A stretch of DNA of 64,000 nt from Fallopia convolvulus (GCA_964016875.1 OZ024720.1:40267106-40331105); one strand, 5' to 3'. Counted from the stretch's first letter, positions 9,202 to 21,660 are shown. Made by a program: numbers and translations. Notes: generated from the sequence alone by a model not told the origin.

Positions 9202-11942
9202 TTACATAAAATTGGATGAGAGCCTAAAAACAAACTGGGCCCCCACACCTTTTTGAATGCAAAAACTCAATCTATGAAAAACGAATGCACCACTCTTAGC
9301 ATTGTTAGAGTGGCAAATAGAGAGGAACTTGATATGTGAAAGCGTGTCCAAAGCCTCCTTATCGAATTCCCCGAACGTAGAGAAAGCGAATGGGATAAAT
9401 TTGTAACCGTTCTCCTCACATTTGGACAGATACTTCTTCCTTTTCCTCTCAACAGCGTTGTGCAATGCCAACCCGGGTGCCCAAGAACTCGCACCCATAC
9501 CAGCAAAGGGAGAGACCCCGGTCACATCCACACAAGCATCCTTACCATGATGCCAATTATAGAGTAAAAGGTCTGCAGGCCAAAGATCATGTCCATTGTC
9601 CGAGAGGAAACCCATGGGAGCCTCCTTCCGCACCGCGATCCCAACTTTGGAGCAAATATCAACCAAAATATCACGCACCAAATTATGCCTGAACTTTACA
9701 CCCACCTCACTAGAACAGTGAACATCATGATCCCCCCATTTGTCCATCCTAGGCGCGTTGCAACTCGGACAAATACTACCATCAGAAGACAGAGGTATCA
9801 TAAGTCTGTAGCACAACACAGAGCGAAACTGACGATGGTTCATCCTCTGCCCCAAACCATCAATAGGGATAGTGAAAAAAAAATCTTGTGCATGAGGAGC
9901 ACGGATACAGCTTAGAACAACAACCTCTAGTGGGCTAAGCATGTACCTACTGACGAGGCTTTTCTCAACGACACCGAAGTAACACTTTGCCAGGATTTTC
10001 ATCATTTGGGGGGCAGGAGAAACAATGGTAAGAGAGATAACATCGACATTACAAAGAGCATTGAAATCATCAAGAGCGTGCTGAAAGGAAGAACCAGGAG
10101 AAAGTATACCCGTATTCATCAGAATCTTGGCCTGCAATGTGCTCGTTTGAAGTCTGGAAGCAAGGAAAGCATAACAGATAACATCCCCAGCAGCAAAGAT
10201 GCCAAAACCACCCATTTTAATGGGGAGAGTGGCCAACCGCCATTGCCAATCACCAAAACCCGGCCCTGATGTAGTGACAACCTTCTCCAAGGAGAGACGT
10301 AAAGCATGGTCAAACTGAACTTGAGCATCCTTGACAGACACAGGGGGGGCTAGTTCTCAAGGCATAAGATAGCTTGGCAACCCCAGCACAGTTGCATAGA
10401 AGGAGAAGGTCACATTGGGGGTCATTTAGTCGGTTAACTGCCTCCATTAAGGCAAGTGTCTTAGAGACCCTCTTCAAGGCCAAGTCCCGACTAAAGGCCA
10501 CATCCAAGCTGACCGACCCACCAAGAAGTTTGACACCACTACGACGGCGAGAGATATTCGATGGGAATACCCCCTCCACTAAACTCCTAGGATCCTCCAC
10601 AGGCCAGAAAAGCTCAGTTTTATCCACATTTAGGAACAAACCACGTGCGGGCCCATCAAACCTAATGATGTCAAGTGCCTTGGCCACCATAAGGGTATCT
10701 CCAACAATGGTACCATCGTCAAGATACCAAGCCTGAAGGATGAGATTGTAGGCATGATTAATGGACTGAATCAAAGGATGCAAAGCTAGGGCGAACAATA
10801 GAGGCCCTAACGGATCACCTTGTTGTACCCCCTGGCAAGACCAAAGGACAGAACCTTCATAATAGAGCCTAGCAGGTTGAGAGTAACAAAACTCAACCCA
10901 CGGAGCAATCGACGAACACCTCAACCTAGTTTCCTGGAGCATGACACTCCTATCGACAAGGTTGAAAGCGTTTTTGAAATCCACTAGAAGCATAGAGAGT
11001 CCAACCTCATTGCCCTTAGACTCAACAAGCCTATTCATGGAGTGTAGAACTGCCTCACAGCCACCAGGAACGCCCCTCCAAACTGAAAATCTTGTAGATA
11101 ACGGTTCACAGAAGGCCCAACCACAAACGAAGCAACTTTGGAAACAAGCCTTCTCCATACAGTGCCAACAGCAATAGGGCGCAAACCACCACCCGACTTG
11201 ACCAAGGGAGTCAAGGGAGCACTAGCAATAAACTCCCCTAACTGGCTAGGGCACTAGCCCCGTAGGAACAAGTTAACAACCCCGGTGATGGATCCTAATA
11301 AATCATCAGCTACCGCAGAAGCAGCCCCTCCTAAAATATCAATAAAATGTTGAGCCCTAAGCCCATCACGTCCACACGAAGTCCCTTTAGGGAAGCTTTG
11401 GATCCTATCAAGCACCACGTCTTTGTTAACAGAGAGTGCATCCTCACCCAAAGGAGAAGAAGGCAACACCGGCGAGGGGGCGAAGGGGTGTTTGACCTCC
11501 AATTCAAGGAGAGTGTCATGATTAAATGGGGCAACTCCAGAAGAAGTAAGGAACTTAATAGTAACGGTGAAGTGCCCGTCTCCAAGTTTCCGCTTACATT
11601 GAAAAAGGTTAACTTCGTCAGGGCTTCTTGATTTCTCCACACCCCTAGAGAGAGACGCCTCCTCGATAAGCGATCAAGCACCAAACCAAGTCTATCCCTC
11701 GGATCCCTCCATCTAAGAATAGCACGAGAAATACAATCAAACTGGCACAGCTCTCGTTCACCCAACCGCCGTTGAGCCCTATTAGTAGGCACAAAAGCGG
11801 TCAAAATACAACAAGCCAAAATAAGGAGTTGCACCCAAGCTGACACTTCACTCGGGCTCACAAGGACCTTATCGAGAGCACTAAGGAAAACTCTAGCAAA
11901 CCCAAGCCTCAACTTAGGGGGAATACACTTAACAGTTCGCAA
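9202..11942 (-). pseudogene. Non-LTR retrotransposon ORF: reverse transcriptase, zinc finger, endonuclease-like C-terminus
   Basis: Read on the minus strand in several frames. The N-terminal region starts near 11942 (IPPKLRLGFARVFLSALDK). The RT lead-in (KGTSCGRDGLRAQH) is near 11350. The RT core lies at 11158-10310, with LLVDFKNAFNLVDRS, GVQQGDPLGPLLFALALHP and YLDDG in place of YADD. The C-terminal part (10341-9202, 379 aa open) contains CPSCNAPRMDKWGDHDVHC, a Cys/His cluster. It then has PADLLLYNW, DACVDVTGVSPF and a K-rich segment, a layout like the PD-(D/E)XK nuclease of restriction-like-endonuclease non-LTR elements. Breaks are a frame change near 11640, a stop near 11255, and frame changes near 11160 and 10330. 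I remember similar RT-domain proteins from Asteraceae genomes. The family assignment is inference. Confidence 0.75.
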
Positions 11943-12884
11943 ATTTTTTTTTTAAAGCCTTGCGGCCCAAGCATATCCCTTTTTCTTCCTTTTTTTCCCT
12001 TATTTTCCAAATTCTTTTTTCTTTAATCTTTTTCTTTTTCCCGTCGTCTTTTTCTTATCTCCATTCTTTAGGCATAGCGCACAGCATCACCGCAGGGCGC
12101 AGGCCACCACACGACAATGAAGTCGATGGCATCGGGTTAGGCGAATAAGTCGATCGTGGATGACCGGGCATCCTAAAGCCAGCATCAGAGAACTTAGTAG
12201 ATGAAGACGACGGTCGAAGCTGATGAGAGAGGGGCGATTTGACAGGCCTTGGCCCGTGGGAATCAAGCAGCCTGAAACAAGGACGGACAACCTCGGCACA
12301 CCGGAGAAGACAAATTTGATATAGGGCTTTTGTTTGACTCAACCATTAAAGCATAAAGAAGAGTAAACCATACCCAGCAAACTACACATATCAGAGATTA
12401 AAAGACATTAGATCAAAAATCATGTGTCCAAGCAACTCGTTCATAATAAAATGTGTCACGAAATTTCAATCGGCTTTCTCAGCCATATGAATGTGTAAGC
12501 TTTCTCAGCCAAGAAAAGGAGTTTTTCTTAATCATGGAAAGGATTGAAGGCTTTCTCAACCAAGAGGTTTTAGAATTTTTCATGCTAATATTGTTCAAAG
12601 GGAAAGGGGGAAAGAGGGAGGTCTCGTCTCTATATAACGATCCCTTTCTCCAGATCCATGCTCGTATTGAAAGGAGGCAATATCATAACTGAATCGAGGG
12701 CCAGAGATTGTAGGAGATTTGGGGCTTTTAATTTTTTGGAGTTGAGTTTGGGGGCGGCGGGGTCTTGAGAGCGTTTTTAGGTTTCTTCAGGATTTGTTTT
12801 TGTGTATGTATTGATTATGGATATTTATTTTAGTTTATGTATGACAATTTATTTATTGACATAAAATACAGTAGTTATACAACG
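11943..12884. other. No gene recognised; possible 5' region of the non-LTR element
   Basis: 11980-12060 is a T/C-rich tract. 12060-12340 is GC-richer and could be the 5' part of the minus-strand retrotransposon, but I recognise no domain. 12340-12884 shows nothing I can name. Confidence 0.3.
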
Positions 12885-13041
12885 ATTATACGGGTGAACG
12901 GGTCACCCATATAACCAGCGGGTGACAGATAGTTCGGATGACGGGTAGAACATTTTACGGGTGAAAGGTGGGTCGGGTGGAGCATTTCAACTTGCGGATC
13001 GGGTGTTGGAAGTGCTCCACCCACCCGACCATTGACAGCCT
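12885..13041. mobile_element. hAT-type terminal fragment (right-hand end) upstream of RECA
   Basis: Several CGGGTGA/GGGTCGGGTGG motifs end at ATTGACAGCC, the inverse of GGCTGTCAAT at 8392. Much of it, with the RECA leader, is also present at 2404-2500, so the hAT insertion predates that duplication. Confidence 0.5.
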
Positions 13042-13402
13042 TCTGAGTCAAAAGGCTCCTCTCATGCAAGTGAATTGACCGATCGTTCGTCGTACAATGA
13101 AGGATTCAAATCGTTCGAATTTTAAAGGGAATAATGCCCCCAAATATGTCCGGCTCAACGGTCCGGTCCGAGCTGGACGAATGCATAGTTGGTGAAAATA
13201 CTTTTGCGGGATTGTGTAACAGTGTAAAGCTCCTCCTCCTCGAGTCGTCGTACAAAAAAAATTCATTTTGTTCTCCGTCATTTGCCCGTCTGGTCGTCCC
13301 TCCGCTCGTCACGGATGGTCCCAGGGGTTTTGAAATAAAACCCTTAAGATTGATTGAACTATAGAAAATCTGTTTACAGAAGAATCGAAGAGGGAAAAGC
13401 GA

Positions 13403-15718
13403 ATGATGAATTTCGTTACTCGCCGGCTGATTTGCTCTCTCCCCTCTTCGTCTTCTTCTTCTGTACCCCGACTTTTTCTTTCTTCTCTCCGGTCTCACCA
13501 GGTTGGTTTTCTTCTCTTTCTCTGTGTTTTCAAACATGCCATGATTGTTCTGCAAGAACAGACAAAATGGGAAGATTTCTCATTTTTGCTCGCTGTACTA
13601 AGATTCTAGCTACTTGGTAGGGCATCTCAGTTGGGCGTTTCTCGATTTTCCTGTAGATGAATTGCTTAGCGCGAGTATCGCCCATTTTGCCTTTTTTTTC
13701 TGGTTCATTCAACGTGCTATGTGATTGGGTGCGTTTTTGGAAACGATCTTATTGGTTCTGCGTGCTTGTTACATTTTCAGGATGGAACAAGGGTTCTGAG
13801 TACTCACTATAGAAGCTGTTTCTCTACTGGCGGTACTAATTGGCTTGTATTTTGTACCTTCTTCGTGATTTTGTGTTTGGGAACGACTTTGCAGTTTCTA
13901 ATGCTCTCCTTGTTCGATTAGATGAATTCATCCATCCATCCATCCATCCATCTTGTGCTTACCCCCAATTGTGAAATTCCTTAGCAGGAAATTGTTTGAA
14001 CATGGAGTCCAATGTTATAAAAACGCCCACATTCTCTTCCATTGCAGTTGATGTTGCAGATTTTGAGCATGACGACCTTGTTGATGATGGAAAAGCAAAG
14101 GAGAAGCATACAGCATTGTACCTGGCTCTCAAACAACTAGATGGTGATTTTGGCAAGGAATCCATGTTGTCTCTATCACGCTTCTTTCGATCTCGTCATG
14201 CACCTGTTATTCCCACAGGCTCACTTCGTCTTGACTCAGCACTTGGGATTGGAGGTCTGCCAAGGGTATTCTTCTAGCAAAAAAAAAAAAATAGGAGTTG
14301 CAAACAATTTCTACCTTATTTTGTGCACTAAATATTGTTTGGAAATTGCAGGGTAGAATGGTTGAGATTTATGGAAAAGAAGCATCTGGCAAAACAACAC
14401 TAGCCTTACACATAATTAGGGAAGCTCAAAAACTTGGAGGTATCTTACTTCACACCCAAATACTGACTGTTTCTATATTTCAATTGGCTGTCAAATCCTC
14501 TCATTATCATCTTTGACACGGTTTACTGGGGCAGGGTATTGTGCGTATCTTGATGCAGAGAATGCAATGGACCCTGCCCTTGTTGAATCCATTGGAGTGG
14601 ACACAGAAAATCTCCTTCTCGTATGTCCAGATTCAGCTGAGAATATGCTAAGTGTAGTTGATACTCTAACAAGGAGTGGAGCTGTGGATGTTGTTGTGGT
14701 TGATAGTGTAAGCACTTATCCTTTTACATCTGTGATATCTAGTTTAGTATGCTGTGATTCTATTTATTTGTGTAAGTTGTGCTTTACTAGAAGAAGATGA
14801 TGTCCATTCAACCTCAATTTGCAATATCATATCTATTTGCTAAAGAAATAATGTGCGCATTTATTCATGTGTTATGTACCAGGTAGCAGCACTTGTTCCG
14901 CAATGTGAACTTGATGGTTCTATCGAGTTCGGGAAAAAATATACTCAGTCGGATGTAATGACCAAGGCACTCCGAAAAATACACTATTCATTATGTCAAT
15001 CGAAGACTCTCATCATATTTCTCAATCAGGTTCTGTTTTTTTGTTTCTATATGTGATGATTTTTTTTTTATTGCTATGTTGACAGTGACTTCTTTGTAGC
15101 TAAATGTTTCATTGATAGCAGGTGAGGTCCAAGGTAAAATCAAACAATGGTTTTGGATGCGCGCAGGAGGTGACTTCTGGTGGGAATGCCTTGAAGTTTT
15201 ATGCAGCTATTCGATTGAGAATATCAAGAATGGGACTGTGCAAGACTAATGATATGGTAAGGCCTGGATTGTGAATTGATTTCTCTACCAGTATTTCATG
15301 AGTTCAAATTTGCATACTTCATGTTTTCCTTTTTTTTCCTTTCCTTTTTTTTTTTTGGTCTTGCATTGCTGTAGATCATATTGCTTTCTAGTCTTATATA
15401 CTATAATTAATATTTATTATTGATATTCTTGTGAACCAGTTTACTGGACTTGGGATTTGCATCCAAGTGATAAAAAACAAGCTGGCACCTGCAATGAAGA
15501 AAGCTGAACTGCACATTGAATTTGGTAGAGGTATAACCTGTGAATCTGAGCTTGTAGAATTGGCTTGTGAACATGGCTTAATTCAGAGAGGAGATTATTA
15601 TTCAATAGGGGACAAGCTCTTTGAAGACAAAAAATCTGCTGAAAGATACCTAGCAGAAAATGAAGAGGCCCGGGAGAAGATGATCAAAGATTTGAGGGCT
15701 CTCCTGTTTGAAATCTGA
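13403..15718 (+). CDS. Organelle-targeted RecA homologue (RECA2-like), 8 exons
   Basis: RecA-family recombinase that forms filaments on single-stranded DNA for strand exchange and repair in plastids or mitochondria. Exons inferred from GT/AG sites with phase kept: 13403-13501, 13781-13832, 13988-14265, 14352-14439, 14535-14707, 14883-15029, 15122-15256, 15440-15718 (1,251 nt, 416 aa). Exon 1 encodes MMNFVTRRLICSL, a Ser-rich run and VPRLFLSSLRSHQ, a basic, acid-free organelle presequence. Other motifs are Walker A GKEASGKTT, DAENAMDP carrying the catalytic Glu, Walker B VDVVVVDS, FLNQ and the loop-2 region EVTSGGNALKF. DAENAMDP and SRFFRSRH point to the RECA2 type from memory. An ATG in exon 3 (14000) is possible but would drop the presequence. 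Upstream sequence and exon 1 are duplicated at 2404-3112. Confidence 0.9.
13926..13952. repeat. (CCAT)n microsatellite in RECA intron 2
   Basis: About six CATC/CCAT units lie between the 13832 donor and the 13988 acceptor. Confidence 0.8.
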
Positions 15719-15990
15719 GTCACCACACAAATAAGCATATTATTATCATCCCTAGCCTGGGTTTCGACTTGACACCACCACCAAATATTCCGTGAGTAAT
15801 TGCCCAGGTGGTAGTGTTAAAGTAAAACATTAACAATTTAAGTTGGCCATTGACCTCTCATGAGAAAGTTGTATGAGGATTGAGGAGGTTGGTTGAAGAC
15901 AATGGTTGTTGACGGCCTGTGTGAAATTCTGATGCCAGACTCTTGTCACGGTGCCATCTCGTTCTCAAGGCTGCCAAATATATCCATTTA

Positions 15991-16194
15991 GGTTCCATTT
16001 GGTTCTATACCTAGGGTATATGGAACCGGGTTAGGTATGGCCTCTCCCTTTTTTTGTTGTTTGGTATGAAACAATATTTGGTTATGGCTTATTCTCATTC
16101 CCTCAAAATACACATGAACTCGTATCTTATTTTTGAGATGGGTATGAGTAAAACCTATTCCAACCCGATTCCTGGTATACAAACAAACGAGGCC
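15991..16194. mobile_element. PIF/Harbinger (Tourist-like) MITE, 204 bp
   Basis: The terminal 21 bp are imperfect inverted repeats (GGttCcaTTTGgTTcTATACC against the right end, 15 of 21 matching). They are flanked by TTA at 15988-15990 and 16195-16197, the 3-bp TSD of the family. No coding capacity. It lies between the 3' ends of the RECA and epimerase genes. Confidence 0.75.
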
Positions 16195-16704
16195 TTAAAG
16201 AGGTACTTAACTTGTACAGTACTGCTGAGACCAATATGCATTTAGTTGTAATATCTGGGTGAGTATTTTACTATGCATAAATCTAAACGTTGAAATGAAT
16301 TATTTTTGCCCTCCATTATCGAAGTTCAAAGGCTATTGGATTCTTTTCTATCCAAGAGAAACAGAGATGACATTAACTTGTACAGTAGTATTTAGTCCAA
16401 TATGCATGTATGTATGTATGCATATTTGATTTGAGGTGGTTGATCCTCAGCTCGTTGCAGCTAGCATGCTTGGTTTGCGCATTGTATATAGATTATTTCT
16501 TCTTGATAGATTTTATTTTTATTTTTTCTTGTTAGTTCTGGGCTATTGTCTTTTTCAGATTTGGTTTAGATGCGTACCATTCAAAGTGTGCCGAACGGAC
16601 TCTTGAACCACAGATCTATTCCAACAAACACCTCAAGTTCATATCAATATAGATTAAAGAATGAACATCTCCTTTCCTAGACAACAAACAATCATGACAT
16701 GATA

Positions 16705-18119
16705 CTAATGATCAGCGGTAAACCTATAGACCATCACATGCTGGTACGTCTCGCCAGGGTAAACAATCTGACTCGGGAAATTCGGGTGGTTAACCGAATC
16801 CGGAAACCCTTGCGTCTCCAAAGCAAGCCCACAGTGCTTCTTATAAACAACCCCTCCTTTGCCACCTTCAACAGCATCAATCTTATTTCCAGTATAAAAC
16901 TGGAGTCCAACCTGATTAGCCCACAACTCCAACCGCCTCCCAGACCGTCCCTCCCCAACCTCAGCCACCTTCCTCAAATGCACACCTCCCGAATCGGACC
17001 CATCAAGCCCGTAGTTTATGTCGTACCCGTCCGGGAGCTGATCGAACCGGCTCTCGATCGTCCTCTCCCTTTGGAAGTCGAAAGCCGAGCCTCGTATGGC
17101 GAGGATCTCTCCCGTGGGTATGAGTTGGTCGTCCACCGGGGTTATGGTGGACCCGAAGATTTTGAGCGTGTGGGAGAGGATGTCGCCGCTCGAGTGGCCG
17201 GCTAGGTTCCAGTAGGCGTGCAAGGCGAGGTTGATTGGAGTTGGCTTGTTTAGAGGCTTGGCAACCATATTGACTCCTAGCTTGTTGGAGCCCATTAGCA
17301 TGTAGGTGACGTGGATGTCGACGTCCCCGGGAAAGCCGGCTTCACCGTCGTAGCTGTGGTAGCTGAATGTGACGTGTCTGTCTTTCATGTAGCTCTTGAC
17401 GTCCCAGAGCATCTCACTGAGCCCATTATGCCCACCTAAAATAAATGAATCACAACATTATTAATTTAACACGTTACTTTAATTTGCATAGAAAATGAAT
17501 AAATGATGTGTGTGTGTCTATATATATGTATATTTAGGTGAATGGTTACCGTGAAGCATGTTGGGTGCTTCATTGGCGTCTAGTTTGTATAGGGTGCCAT
17601 TCAGACTGAACTTGGCCCCTCCAATTCTGTTTGCAACACGGCCCACAATCGCACCAAAGTACACCGTGTCATTCTAATCCCAACAAACGCAAACGGTTAA
17701 TTAGTAAACTCTCTCTTAATCTCTACTAAGGGCCTGTCAAAAAGTGGCCTAAGGAATCCGTTATATGAATTAATGCAGAGATCTTAATTACTTACTTTGT
17801 ACCCATCAAGGGACTCGAAGCCAAGAGCAATATCATCCAACTTCCCTGAAAACATTAACACAGCCAATTAAACAAAAAAATATATATGTAACTCAATCAA
17901 TTGAATCACAAGGATTTGGGAAAAAAAGGATTAACCATTTTTATCAGGGACAATGAGGGAAACAAGCGTGGCGCCATAGTTGGTGAAGGTAGCACTGAAA
18001 TCTCCCCTCTTCAGCTCATATAAGCCCACCTCTTTCTCCGCTCCAACGCCACTTGGATTGGCTGTCAAAAGAGCCATGCTCACCAGCAATACACACGTTA
18101 ATTTGTGTAGTTGAGTCAT
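16705..18119 (-). CDS. Aldose 1-epimerase (galactose mutarotase), secretory, 4 exons
   Basis: Interconverts alpha and beta anomers of aldoses such as glucose and galactose. Exons on the minus strand: 18119-17936, 17845-17796, 17673-17550, 17435-16705 (1,089 nt, 362 aa), each with GT/AG sites and phase kept. The N-terminus MTQLHKLTCVLLVSMALLTA then NPSGVGA is a classic signal peptide, so export to the apoplast or endomembrane system is likely. Family motifs are FTNYGATLVSL, IVGRVANRI, NMLHGGHNG, LHAYWNLAGH with the catalytic His, and LALETQGFPDSVNHPNFP with the catalytic Glu. An upstream in-frame ATG at 18188 lies before a TATA-like box at 18161-18167, so 18119 is preferred. The gene is convergent with RECA and looks intact. 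Confidence 0.92.
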
Positions 18120-18160
18120 GATTTTTGATTGTGGATGTGAGGGAATGGGTGTTTCAACCA

Positions 18161-18167
18161 ATTTATA
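18161..18167 (-). promoter_or_regulatory. TATA-like box of the aldose 1-epimerase gene
   Basis: Minus-strand TATAAAT lies about 42 bp upstream of the chosen ATG, implying a very short leader. This supports the 18119 start over 18188. Confidence 0.5.
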
Positions 18168-18189
18168 AGCGTGTAAGGAGAAAATCATG

Positions 18190-20025
18190 CTACTATCGGA
18201 TTTGGATTATGGTACTGGATAATATCAACAAGATATGGTTGTTGGGATAATTATTAGAAACTTGTCATTCTAAGCTAATATATTCCATTTATCGTTCCAC
18301 CAAAAAAAATATATTCAATTTATCCCGATTATATCTCTATTTCACTAATTTTAACACTTGAAAAGATATTTTAAAATATCAAGTTTAAATTACACTTGAG
18401 AGGAGTGAGATAATGTCAAATGTGATCTTTCGAGGTCCAGTTTTGACTAAATCCAACTACATCAACTAATTTAGAAGAGATTAATATTAATATGTGTGAG
18501 ACTTTTGAGAGATGTTATATTAAATTTTAGGTTGATTCTCTAGCTTTATTCCTTTAACTAGTAAAAAGACTAATATTGTATTAATAGATGGTTTGTATAA
18601 TGGAAAGGGATCACGTACGAAGTGACGTAGCCAGGAATTTGATCAAGTGGGGTGGGTTATTTTCCTGGCTATAGAAAAAAAAAATCATACGTAGAATTGA
18701 TGGATAGAGGCCAAAAATAATTTTATTTTGTTTTTTATTCCTAGTCAATTATATATTCTAATATAAAATTATAATAATATGAATTATTAAAGGGCTGAGC
18801 ATGGGTCAATTCAAATCAAAATATTAAACCGAACTGACTGAACCAATCTAAAATCGATATCGTTTGGATTTTTGGTTTGGATTTTTCAAATTTCAATTTC
18901 GCTTCGGTTCAAATTTTCCAAAAAAGATAATTTTCTATCTATCTTAAACCAATCAAACCGAACCAACCTAAACATGTTCAACTCAATATTTAAAAAAAAT
19001 AATTTTTTTAAATAATTTTTTTCAAATTCCAGTGGGGGCCTACGCCCCTGCATATGAATGTCCGCTTATGTGCGAAATACGACCCAATTTTTTCTATCTT
19101 ACACAAAATCGAAATTCCAAATTAGAATTTCATTAAAAGAGGTAAAAAAAATGGACAAACATGTATTATTCCTGAACTAATCACCTAATTTTCCGAAAAC
19201 CCCCTTTTTGGGAGACGTGTATAACTTGTGCGTAGATTTTACCTTAGATTTACATCAAAAATAGCTTATGCATCAAAACTAGATAAAAATGAATTGATTT
19301 TATATGCACATTGTGCATCGATTTCAGCTTTCTTATGTTTTAATTTTTTTTTACCTTATTTTATTTATGTGCATGAATAAAGGTTTTTGCCTATAACCTA
19401 GCTAGTTTTGATGCACACACATAAATAAGATGCACTTTCTTGTTGTTTTAATACACATACATAAATAAAACGTACTTTTCTAGAGTTTCTTTTGTGCACA
19501 TGCAATTGGTTTCGATGTACAAAAATATAATTATGAACATAGTTTTTCATATTCAAACAATTTTTATACACACGTAACAAAGAAGTCGGAGATGATGGTT
19601 TGGTGATGTAGTGAAGCGAGCTATCTCATATCGACGTCGAAGATTTGATTCGAGAGACATTTGATGGACCAATAACAAGAAGTAGAGCCAAGAAGATTGA
19701 TCAAGGAACGAGATCCCTTTTAGTTTGATTGGCAGTTGTGGTTGAAGAGTCCAATAAGAAGAAATGAGTCACCATGATTAGGCATCAAACAAGCCTATAT
19801 TCCATCACTTAATCATGTAGAATGAGTTCTACTTAGATGAGGCGTGGATCATGTTGATTTGGGCCTTGTCTATCATATTTTTTTATCTTAAAAACATGGA
19901 ATAATTTATCTTACTTTAAGGTTGAATTTAGTAAGTAACCGGGTAAAATAGAATATTTCATGTGGTCTTAGTCAATCCTTTAACTAGACCAATCTAAGAG
20001 GGAAAATCCTATTCTATATAATTGT
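18190..20025. other. Intergenic; possible hAT-like MITE relic at ~18790-18990
   Basis: Around 18790 the sequence gggctgagcatgggtc is followed by AAACCGAAC-type motifs in opposing orientations. It resembles short plant hAT elements, but no clean TIR or TSD could be set. 19100-20000 is AT-rich, with nothing recognised. Confidence 0.3.
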
Positions 20026-20029
20026 AAGA

Positions 20030-20110
20030 AAGACATAATGACGAAGTGGTTTAGGTATCTTATGCACGTTGGAGACGAAGAGGTCTTGGGTTTGACTCCT
20101 CTTATTGCTC
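20030..20110 (+). mobile_element. SINE-like tRNA-derived relic
   Basis: A possible A box (gaagtggtttagg) and a B box (gggtttgactcc, near GGTTCGANTCC) lie about 45 bp apart, followed by a pyrimidine-rich stretch. They do not fold as an intact tRNA. Boundaries were not determined. Confidence 0.35.
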
Positions 20111-20684
20111 CCCTTCCTTTTTCCTTCTTTCCCCCTTCCTAGGATGCTAGATGGGTCGAGTTGGGCCGCGTGGTTTGGGTCACGCCCCAGGCCCAACTTC
20201 CTTATTTGTTGGGTTGTAGATAAATCGAGTGGGTTAAGTGTTAGTTTAGCCCGCTTGGTTTATTTTTGCCAAAATATTTATAAAACAATTGCGTTTCTAA
20301 ATTTATTTGTTTTTTTTAAAACATATTTTTAATTCAAGTGCACGGAATAAAGGAATCATTATTTATAAAAAAATAATTATATGAATATCCTTCTATAAAA
20401 TAGCGGGATATTACTTATATGATTATGCACAATCATTTGTAATATAATGCACATTCAATAAATCAAGTCATGCACACTGAGTGACAATATTACTCACGGT
20501 CAACTAACTATAATCATCACTCGGTAATAAAAATGTCATGCAACGTCAGTTACGATATCATGGACAATCAATGTAAGGATTATACATAATTACTTACAAA
20601 ATTTTGTATAGTCATATGTAAAATTTTACACACTTGAGTAAAAAAAATTTATAATTTAAAATGCAGATGCGGTTGATTTGAATA

Positions 20685-20965
20685 GTAAACGCCCGCAACA
20701 AGTTCACCCCAACTCTCCCTATTGGCTACTACGAAAACACCTTGACCTTCCCCTTGCCATCTCCACCGGTCACCGCCTACGGCTACGCCATCTCTGTCGC
20801 CCCATTCAAATACGCCATTGACCTTATACACAAGACCAAAGACAACATCACTCAAGAGCATCAAGTCAAGTAGTCACTCACCGACCACCTTGTCCTTCAT
20901 GGTGCGCCCCACATCACCGCGGTCCATAGCTACCTCATCTTTGGCATCACCCACGCATCCTTGAA
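20685..20965 (+). pseudogene. BAHD acyltransferase C-terminal fragment
   Basis: It reads VNARNKFTPTLPIGYYENTLTFP, then after frame changes YAIDLIHKTKDNIT, DHLVLHGAPHITAVHSYL. These match the order of conserved C-terminal segments in alcohol acyltransferase-type BAHD enzymes (NARNKF.P.LP.GYYGN..., ..LI.KAK..VT.EY.., ...GRPHFTVV.SYLVSD). There is an in-frame TAG after HQVK and compensating shifts near 20755-20810. No HXXXD or DFGWG motif is present, so this is a relic. Confidence 0.7.
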
Positions 20966-21660
20966 TGAATTGGTTTTGTGCATGTAAACCTGATTTTTTT
21001 TAGTAAAAATGCACTTAAATGATCGACTTTTGCTTTGTTAATACCCATTTGTTCGAAACACTTTTTCATAATACCCATTTGTGCAAATATATTTTTTTAA
21101 TACCCAAATGTCCAAAGTTGATATTTTTTTAATACCAATTTGGCAATTCAGCCAAAAAAAAAAAATACCAGAAATTGTTTTGGATTTTCCTGATTGTCCA
21201 GGACTACTAAAAACAGAGAAATTAGTGTTTTATTTTGCTGTAAAAATCATTTGTCGACCGGAAGGCATTAGTCGTGTTCAACTTGGCTCGTTCCCACAAT
21301 AAATGGGTTGAGATTCCGACTCTTCTGACTTATCCAAAGGCCAATAAATGTAGCTTGTTCATCTCCAATGTAGCTTCATAGGTATTCTGTGCACCAGACA
21401 CTTATCTCTCAGTAAGCAACAATAACCAAACAAGAGAACATGACTGATATCTTAAGACAAATGCTTTTATTTCAAGAAGGATGTCAAGTTCAAGAAACAA
21501 GATCAACTTCTCAGAAGCATAAAAGGACCAGGGACGGTAACTACAGCTTAACAGCAGCGCCAAAAGTACTCCCAATCCATTCTCAGGTAACAACACCAAG
21601 CACATTCAAAAATCAAAACACGAAACTTAGTGGTATGCAAGTTCGATTTCGTTTTACCCT

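Noticed and set aside
13567..13620. Alternative RECA first exon starting at ATG 13567 (MGRFLIFAR)
   Set aside because: Splicing from its GT to the 13781 exon gives the wrong phase and a stop after a few codons. The exon at 13403-13501 joins in phase.
14277..14292. Poly-A run as a retroposon tail in RECA
   Set aside because: It lies inside intron 3 between good splice sites, with no element upstream of it. A simple A-tract.
18120..18188. N-terminal extension of the aldose 1-epimerase from ATG 18188
   Set aside because: It would lie across the TATA-like box and place the signal peptide internally.
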